Assembly (NCBI GenBank): GCA_964016875.1
Contig: OZ024735.1
Span: 8,851,338 to 8,915,337, forward strand
Length of the DNA stretch: 64,000 bases
Direction: 5' to 3'
From: Fallopia convolvulus
Taxonomy: Eukaryota; Streptophyta; Magnoliopsida; Caryophyllales; Polygonaceae
Below, piece after piece: positions 57,699 to 64,000 of this stretch. The notes beneath the pieces were generated by a model. That model was not told the DNA's origin and did no database searches. It saw only the letters and a list, made by a program, of their open reading frames with translations. Within the stretch, counting starts at the first letter, position 1. Every line of letters begins with the position of its first letter. Made by a program: the position numbers and the translations under genes.

Positions 57699-58416
57699 GA
57701 TTCTGGCTCGAGCGAGTTTGTGAAGTTGCTTGAAAACGTTCTTGTTGAAGCCTCTTGATAAATTGGTTGTGTTTGTTGGATTTAAAGGTATTAAAAATGA
57801 GGATTTCTCAAATAAAACGGAGTTTTGGTCTTTTTATTATATAAGGGATAAGTAGTTGACCCTTCTTGGATAAACGCACCAAGAGAAACCAACTAAAGGA
57901 TACAAGTGTGAGGAACAACTAATCCGGACCCAACTATCCCAACCCTCTTGGATAAACGCACCACGAGGACTAAGCAAACAAGGATCGAAGACAAACTATT
58001 CCAAACCCAACCATCCTAGGGATAAGTAGACGGCCTTACTCAGAGTCTCACCAAGCAAGGTCATCTAGGGACGGTTAGGCTAAGGCTCGAGTCACACGAA
58101 CCATAACCAGCCATCAAGGCCCTCGAATCTCACGAGGACCACGGTTTGAGTCCCACAAGCCGGGAGAGCCCAAAACCCGAAACTAAACAAGTTCTCCAAG
58201 TTCAAATTTAAGCTATCCAAATAAGAAAGATTACAACCCTTTATATAGGATAAAATTGGGACAAAAATTAAGTGCTTCACTTGGCTTCCAAGGCGGTAAT
58301 TGATGGTGGTCAAAATTGAATGCTTGACTTGGCTTCCAAGGCTGTAACTGACGACGGTCTTTACTTGGAGGTCATTGAATGCTCCTTCTTGGCGACCAAG
58401 CAATCTTGAGGAGGTG
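57699..58416 (-). mobile_element. LTR-D copy C, truncated
   Basis: Very close to copy A without solo LTR X: AAGCTATCCAAATAAG is uninterrupted here and confirms the X target. The outer ~25 bp are missing at 57699. The copy is interrupted at 58416 by element B, at the same GAGGAGGTG that continues as GAGACGGC in copy A (54140). Confidence 0.88.
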
Positions 58417-59342
58417 TGATGTGAGCCCCACATTGACGGCGAGCCAAGAAGAGGAAGACATGTCCGTGCGCTCCGACGGACCCATCACTCGAGCCAGGAC
58501 TCGTGCCATAGCCCAAGCCACTTCGTCGCTCGTCGGGCGCGTCCTCGCGAGCCATGGCGCAGCCACTGCCTCGCCCCTCAACCGGTGCGTCACCTTCATC
58601 GAAGGCGCGCCGGCACCACAGGCCGACGCTACGCACCGCGGCACCGAGAACCTCATTCTCGGTGCCGTGCCTGCCACGCAGGCCGAACTTCATGCCACGC
58701 CGGGCCACCCCAGCGTGGGAACTTGAGGTTCTGGTGCGCCTCGGCCTCGACATTCGAGGTTCGAGTGCGCACCAGCCCCGTCGACGCCGAAGTCATGCCG
58801 CGCCTCGCGTCGCAACATGTCCTTGGCGCGCCGACGCCTTGTCACGACCTTGTCGCGACACTCGCGACTAGGCCACCGTGACCATTTATGATCCTTACTA
58901 TTTTTAGTACTATTTCCATTCAGAAACATTGCTACTTATGTCATTTCCATTTTTAGAGTTTTGGGCTTGGGCTTGCGCCTTGGGCCGCGTGCGTGCCTCC
59001 CCCTTGCGCCGCCCTTGCCACTAGGTTTAAACTAGGGTTTGCGTGCCTTCTTCTCTATAAAAGAGGCACACCCCCTCATTGTTTCTCACGCTTTGAATGA
59101 ACTATCGTTATGCTGTCGAGATTACTCCAGAACTACTTCTAAAAGGCGTCACCCAATTTCTCATCTCATCCCATACTGTTCCGAACTCCCTCAAAAGAGA
59201 TCACCTTCTCAATCCTTTCAATTCTCACTCAAACCCCGTCTAGGCGTTAATTCGTCTCCAATCTATCGGTTACACACGAGAGAAGACCATTTACGAGTCC
59301 AACGATCGATCCTTCGTGAATCCTTCTACGGGGTTCACATCA
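58417..59342 (+). mobile_element. 5' LTR of element B
   Basis: 926 bp, TGATGTGAGC...TTCACATCA. The first ~310 bp hold an open tail frame of about 102 codons ending at 58726 with SDGPITRARTRAIA. Relative to the 3' LTR it carries a 31-bp insertion between ATTTCCATT repeats (~58915-58950) and keeps a ~76-bp segment that the 3' LTR has lost. Confidence 0.92.
59056..59063 (+). promoter_or_regulatory. TATA box of element B
   Basis: TATAAAAG in the context TTCTCTATAAAAGAGGC; repeated in the 3' LTR at 63760-63767. Confidence 0.7.
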
Positions 59343-59344
59343 AC

Positions 59345-59357
59345 TGGCATCAGAGCC
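59345..59357 (+). other. Primer-binding site of element B
   Basis: TGGCATCAGAGCC, two bases after the LTR end; one mismatch to the tRNA-iMet type. A GTAAGT splice donor follows at 59367-59372. Confidence 0.85.
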
Positions 59358-61602
59358 TCGGATTGCGTAAGTCTCTCTCTCGCTTTTACTCGTTTTTTGC
59401 ACGAAAATTTTTCTTTTCCACCATTGTTATCATTAGCTTCCGCACCTCGGACGAGCGAGGACGCCGAGCCCCCACTTCTCGGCTTGGTGCAAGATCGCCT
59501 CTTCCTATGTTGTCGGCGCGACGTGGTCAAACATGTCGAGGGGAGTATTACTTGTTTTTTATTGTGTCATTTACTTAATATTACTATTGATAAGACACAT
59601 GTATTACCTCCCTCCATTTCTGCCTTGCTACAGGAGTTCTCGGATATTATGCTTGCCGAGCTCCCCGACGGGTTGCCACCTATTCGGGGGATCGAGCATC
59701 GCATAGATCTCATTCCCGGTGCCTCACTGCCGAACCGGGCTGCATATAGGGCATCGCCTAAGGAAACTCAAGATCTACAACGCCAAGTCCAATCTCTTTT
59801 GGACAAGGGTTATGTTCGCGAGTCACTTAGCCCATGTGCGGTTCCGGTTATCTTGGTGCCGAAGAAGGATGGTTCTTGGAGGATGTGCGTGGACTGCCGT
59901 GCCATCAACCAAATCACCATCAAGTATCGCCACCCGATTCCCCGCTTGGACGACATGCTAGACGAGTTGCATGGTGCCGTGCTGTTTACCAAGATTGACT
60001 TGAGGAGCGGCTACCATCAAATTCGGATGCAAGAAGGGGACGAGTGGAAGACGGCTTTTAAGACCAAACATGGTCTTTATGAGTGGTTGGTGATGCCCTT
60101 CGGCCTCACTAACGCTCCTTCTACGTTTATGAGACTGATGAACTTTGTTTTGCGTAAATTTTTGGGACTTTTCGTCGTTGTGTATTTTGACGACATTTTA
60201 GTTTATAGTAGAACTTTAGACTCTCACGCGGGGCACCTTAGGCAGGTGTTAGATTGCCTCCGCGAACATTCGTTGTATGTAAATTTGGACAAGTGTGTGT
60301 TTTGCTCGGATACGACGAATTTTCTTGGCTTCGTCGTATCCAAGGACGGCCTACGAGTGGATTCTGACAAAATCCGGGCCATCCGTGAGTGGCCAAACCC
60401 AACGACCCCGACTATGGTTCGTTCTTTTTTGGGGCTAGCTGGTTTCTATCGGCGATTTGTCAAGGACTTTAGATCTATCGCCGGGCCACTCCATTCTTTG
60501 ACCAAGAAGGCAGCCACAATAAAGTGGATGCCGCATCACGAGGCCGCCTTCGAGGCCTTGAAAGATGCTTTATGCCGAGCCCCGGTCCTGCAATTGCCGG
60601 ACTTCTCCAAGCGCTTCGAGATCGAGTGCGACGCTTCCGACTATGGTATTGGCGGCGTACTCCTTCAAGAGCACAGGCCTATCGCTTATTTTAGCGAGAA
60701 GCTAGCTGGGGATACCCTTAACTATCCGACCTATGATAAAGAGCTATACGCTCTTATTCGGGTCCTTAAGACGTGGCAACATTATCTATGGCCAAGCGAG
60801 TTCGTCATTCATACGGATCACGCGGCCTTGGCTTATCTTAAGAGTCAAACGACTCTGAATAGGCGCCATGCACGCTGGGTTGAGTACATGGAGACGTTCC
60901 CATACGTCATTGCACATAAAAAGGGTAAAGAGAACGTCATCGCCGACGCTCTCTCACGAAGGTACATTCTGTTAACCCAGCTTCATTCCAAATTGCTCGG
61001 ATTTGCGATGATCAAGGAATTATACGCCTCAGATCCGTATTTTTCCTCAATCATTAAGGATCTCGAGCATTCTCGCATCCATGAGTCCTTCTTTTAGGAC
61101 AATGGGTATCTTTACCGAGCTGGGAAGCTTTGCATTCCGGCATCACCGGTGAGACACTTGTTGCTCCAAGAGGCTCATGATGGCCGAGGCCACTTTGGCA
61201 TAGCCAAAACGTTGGCAGCACTTCGTGAGCATTTCTTCTGGCCTCACATGGCTCGAGATGTTAACAAGTACTGTCAAAGTTGTGTGCCGTGTCATACAGC
61301 CAAGTCTCGGTCGGAACCACATGGACTTTACACGCCTCTACCAATTTCTGATGCTCCGTGGGAAGATCTTTCTATGGATTTTATCACGGGACTTCCATTA
61401 TTGAGACGTGGCAAAGATTCCATTTTTCTAGTCGTGGACCGGTTTTCCAAAATGGCCCACTTCATAGCATGTAAGGGGACAAATAATGCGGTGGAAATCG
61501 CTAATTTGTTCTTCGAACATGTCGTGAAGCTACATGGTATTCCTCGCACTATCGTTAGTGATAGGGATACCAAGTTCTGCAGCCACTTTTGGAGAACACT
61601 TT

Positions 61603-62573
61603 TGATGAGGGACCATCTAGGCAGCCTCCACCGGGCGCGCCCCAACTCTTTGATGGACCACTCACCCGTGCTCGAGCTAAGAAGCTACAACGCGAGATGA
61701 ATGCTTTTGTGGGCTACACTATGGCTAAGGAGGCAGGAGCTTGTAAGGATTCCAAGGCTAGGGCGGTGTGTGTCTTGAGCGCCGACGGATCATCGTATCG
61801 AGGCTGCAGCGGCGCGACCCAACCTCAGCGATGCGACGCGCCCCGCGATGCAACGGCGCGCAGCGATGCAACGGCGTGCTCGTTCCAGCGCGACAACGAT
61901 ACGACGCGCCCCTGAGCGCGCCTGTCCGCGTGTGTGCGCGAGAGTTCGAGCACGAGCATGCTCTCTTTTAGTTTTGCTGGATTTGTTTTATTGGGCCATT
62001 TCCATTTTGGGCCTTAGTTATCTTTTAGTTTTAATTAGACATATTTCTATTGTTATTTTGTCAAGACATATAAATAGCTTAGGATGTTTTATTTTCAGAT
62101 TAGACAACTCATTATTGGATTTTCATTCTCATTGAATAGAGAGAAACGAAGGCTTTGGCTTTCAAAAGTGTGTGTGCTTCGCAGCTTGGTTTGTTTTGGA
62201 TTGTGTCAATTTCATAGAAGATTGGTGCCTTTCAACAATCACGAGCCCCTTTCTCGTGCTTCAAGGTCTCGTTCCTTGTTGTGTGAGATCGTAAAGGTTG
62301 GTTTCATAATCATTCTATTAGGTTCTTGGCTGAATCGAGTCAAGGGTTTGATAGTTGTTTTATGAGGTTATCCTTCTTGTTGTTCTTGAGTCGTTTATCT
62401 CTTGTCGAGTCCTTTTCTGTTTTGAATTCGTTTCCTTGTCTTTTCGTTCATTACAAGTCGTATTCTTCCTTGTCGAGTCTTGTTGCATTTTCATTTCTGA
62501 TCATTATTGTTGTTTCTTTGTTTTGAGTCGTGAACGTCGAAGATCGGGCATCAAGCGGCTTATCCCCGCATCA
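61603..62573 (+). mobile_element. Solo LTR of family 'E' inside element-B integrase
   Basis: 971 bp, TGATGAGGGA...CCGCATCA, flanked by a perfect ACTTT duplication (61598-61602, 62574-62578); the integrase frame resumes exactly after one copy is discounted. From its second base an open frame of ~104 codons (to 61915) includes FDGPLTRARAKKLQ, a pol tail carried by the LTR. A CG-rich stretch with repeated GATGCAACGGCG (61840-61880) and a TATA box TATAAATAG at 62069-62077 are present. The sequence is distinct from LTRs A, B, D and X. Confidence 0.95.
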
Positions 62574-63214
62574 ACTTTGGGGGAAGTTAGGGACACGACT
62601 CCTGTTTTCTACTGCTTACCACCCCCAGACCGATGGTCAGACTGAGGTGACCAATCGGACCTTGGGCACTCTTCTTCGAACGATGCTCAAGGCAAACCCA
62701 CGTCGGTGGGAGGACTTACTTTGCCATGTTGAGTTTGCTTATAACAGGTCCTACCACTCTGCGACGAAGATGACCCCCTTCGAGGTGGTCTATGGGTGTA
62801 ACCCTCACACGCCGATGGACTTGGTGCCTTTGCCTTTCAAGCCCGAGGAGCATGTCGACGCGGCCAACCGCGCCGATCATATCCGACGCCTACACGAGCG
62901 CACCAAGGCCCAGCTGCTGAAACGCTCAGATCAATACGCGGCCCAACGCAACAAGGGACGCCGCGCTTTGATCTTCGAGCCCGGAGATTTGGTGTGGGTC
63001 CATCTTCGGAAAGAACGTTTTCCCGTTGCTCGGAAGACAAAGCTACACCCACGAGGGGACGGACCCTTCAAGGTCCTGCAACGCATCAACGACAACTCTT
63101 ACATCATCGACCTCCCGGGTTCATACAACGTGTCCGCTTCCTTCAATATCTCGGATCTATCTCCATATATGGATCCCGAGTATCATGACGAGGAAACGGG
63201 GACGTTTCCCACCC

Positions 63215-63227
63215 AAGGGGGGGAGGG
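63215..63227 (+). other. Polypurine tract of element B
   Basis: AAGGGGGGGAGGG directly before the 3' LTR start TGATGTGAGC; it is within the coding frame (QGGEG). Confidence 0.88.
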
Positions 63228-64000
63228 TGATGTGAGCCCCACATTGACGTCGAGCCAAGAAGAGGAAGACATGTTCGTGCGCTCCGACGGACCCATCACT
63301 CGAGCCAGGACTCGTGCCATAGCGTGACCTTCATCGAAGGCGCGCCGGCACCACAGGCCGACGCTACGCACCGCGGCATCGAGAACCTCATTCTCGGTGC
63401 CGTCCTGCCACGACGGGCCGAACACCATGCCACGTCGGGCCACACCGGCGTGGGAACTTGAGGTTCTGGCGCGCCTCAGCCTCGACATTCGAGGTTCGAG
63501 TGCGCACCAGCCCCGTCGATGCCGAAGTCATGCCGCGCCTCGCGTCGCGACATGTCCTTGGCGCGCCGACGCCTTGTCACGACCTTGTCGCGACACTCGC
63601 GACTAGGCCACCGTGACCATTTATGATCCTTACTATTTTTAGTACTATTTCCATTTTTAGAGTTTTGGGCTTGGGCTTGCGCCTTGGGCCGCGTGCGTGC
63701 CTCCCCCTTGCGCTGCCCTTGCCACTAGGTTTAAACTAGGGTTTGCGTGCCTTCTTCTCTATAAAAGAGGCACGCCCCCTCATTGTTTCTCACGCTTTGA
63801 ATGAACTATCGTTATGCTGTCGAGATTACTCCAGAACCACTTCTAAAAGGCGTCACCCAATTTCTCATCTCATCCCATACTCTTCTGATCTCCCTCAAAA
63901 GAGATCACCTTCTCAATCCTTTCAATTCTCACTCAAACCCCGTCTAGGCGTTAATTCGTCTCCAATCTATCGGTTACACACGAGAGAAGACCATTTACGA
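63228..64000 (+). mobile_element. 3' LTR of element B, cut by the window edge
   Basis: Matches the 5' LTR to about 59298. A ~76-bp deletion after GCCATAGC (63325) removes most of the LTR-coded tail, ending the polyprotein with a TGA soon after DGPITRARTRAIA. It lacks the 31-bp insertion of the 5' LTR. Confidence 0.92.

Larger units (their letters stand above)
59520..63327 (+). pseudogene. Element-B pol remnant: reverse transcriptase, RNase H, integrase
   Basis: The frame opens upstream in LTR and leader; recognisable pol starts near 59540 in the linker before reverse transcriptase (LPPIRGIEHRIDLIPGASLP). Reverse transcriptase runs ~59640-60330 with YFDDILVYS near 60184; RNase H has ECDAS near 60628 and HTDHA near 60811. 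A TAG at 61095-61097 interrupts the frame before the integrase. The same frame then has the HHCC finger (~61170-61300), MDFITG and SDRDTKF. It is split by a solo LTR (61603-62573) between the second and third catalytic acidic residues. After the insertion it continues with the E of GQTEV (~62645), the GPF-type region (~63058) and the tail into the 3' LTR, ending at 63327. Gag and protease are absent, so the copy is non-functional. Confidence 0.92.
58417..64000 (+). mobile_element. Family-B Ty3/Gypsy element, gag and protease deleted (runs off the window)
   Basis: 5' LTR, tRNA-iMet primer-binding site, short leader, pol from reverse transcriptase onward, polypurine tract and part of the 3' LTR. 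The element lies in LTR-D copy C; AGGTG (58412-58416) is the expected left target duplication, but the right flank is outside the window. Compared with family A it lacks everything between leader and the protease/reverse-transcriptase linker. Base composition is clearly more GC-rich than the satellite or family A. Confidence 0.9.

Noticed and set aside
58554..58881. Overlapping GC-rich frames at the start of LTR-B
   Set aside because: High GC opens several frames at once; only the frame continuous with the pol tail is supported by its counterpart in the 3' LTR.

Overview
The window is plant nuclear DNA: a tandem satellite array invaded by nested long-terminal-repeat (LTR) retrotransposons. 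I see no ordinary host gene, tRNA or rRNA. The plant assignment rests on the ~157-bp satellite, Ty3/Gypsy (Metaviridae) polyproteins of plant type, tRNA-iMet primer-binding sites and a DUF4283-bearing LINE fragment. The species cannot be named. The satellite with higher-order repeats, plus retroelements that resemble the centromere-associated CRM clade of chromoviruses, suggests centromeric or pericentromeric DNA. That location is inference.

Layout. 1-26564: about 169 head-to-tail satellite monomers in several variant types, arranged in higher-order repeats (about 3.76 kb at 6.2-16.5 kb and 1883 bp at 17.0-22.1 kb). 26565-42822: a minus-strand block of one retroelement family ('A') laid out LTR1-internal1-LTR2-internal2-LTR3(partial), preceded by an inverted scrap of the same family. 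Internal 1 has an uninterrupted gag-pol frame; internal 2 is broken by two stop codons and two deletions. 42823-44455: the 5' part of a LINE, fused to LTR3. 44472-52244: the same satellite in the opposite orientation, carrying three solo family-A LTRs, one nested in another. 52245-58416: family 'D', a non-autonomous element (protease kept; reverse transcriptase and integrase gone) with three LTR copies, one hit by a fifth LTR type ('X'). 58417-64000: family 'B', which has lost gag and protease, carries a solo LTR of family 'E' inside its integrase, and runs off the right edge.

How the parts work together: all LTR families have TGAT...ATCA ends. In families A, B and E, and less clearly D and X, the polyprotein frame reads through the polypurine tract into the 3' LTR, so the LTR itself encodes the last ~60-105 residues, including a DGP(I/L)TR-type basic motif in A, B and E. 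Families A, B and D also have a splice donor just after the primer-binding site; A and D have a matching acceptor, implying a leader intron. The insertions can be ordered from 5-bp target duplications: satellite, then D, then X (in D) and B (in D), then E (in B).
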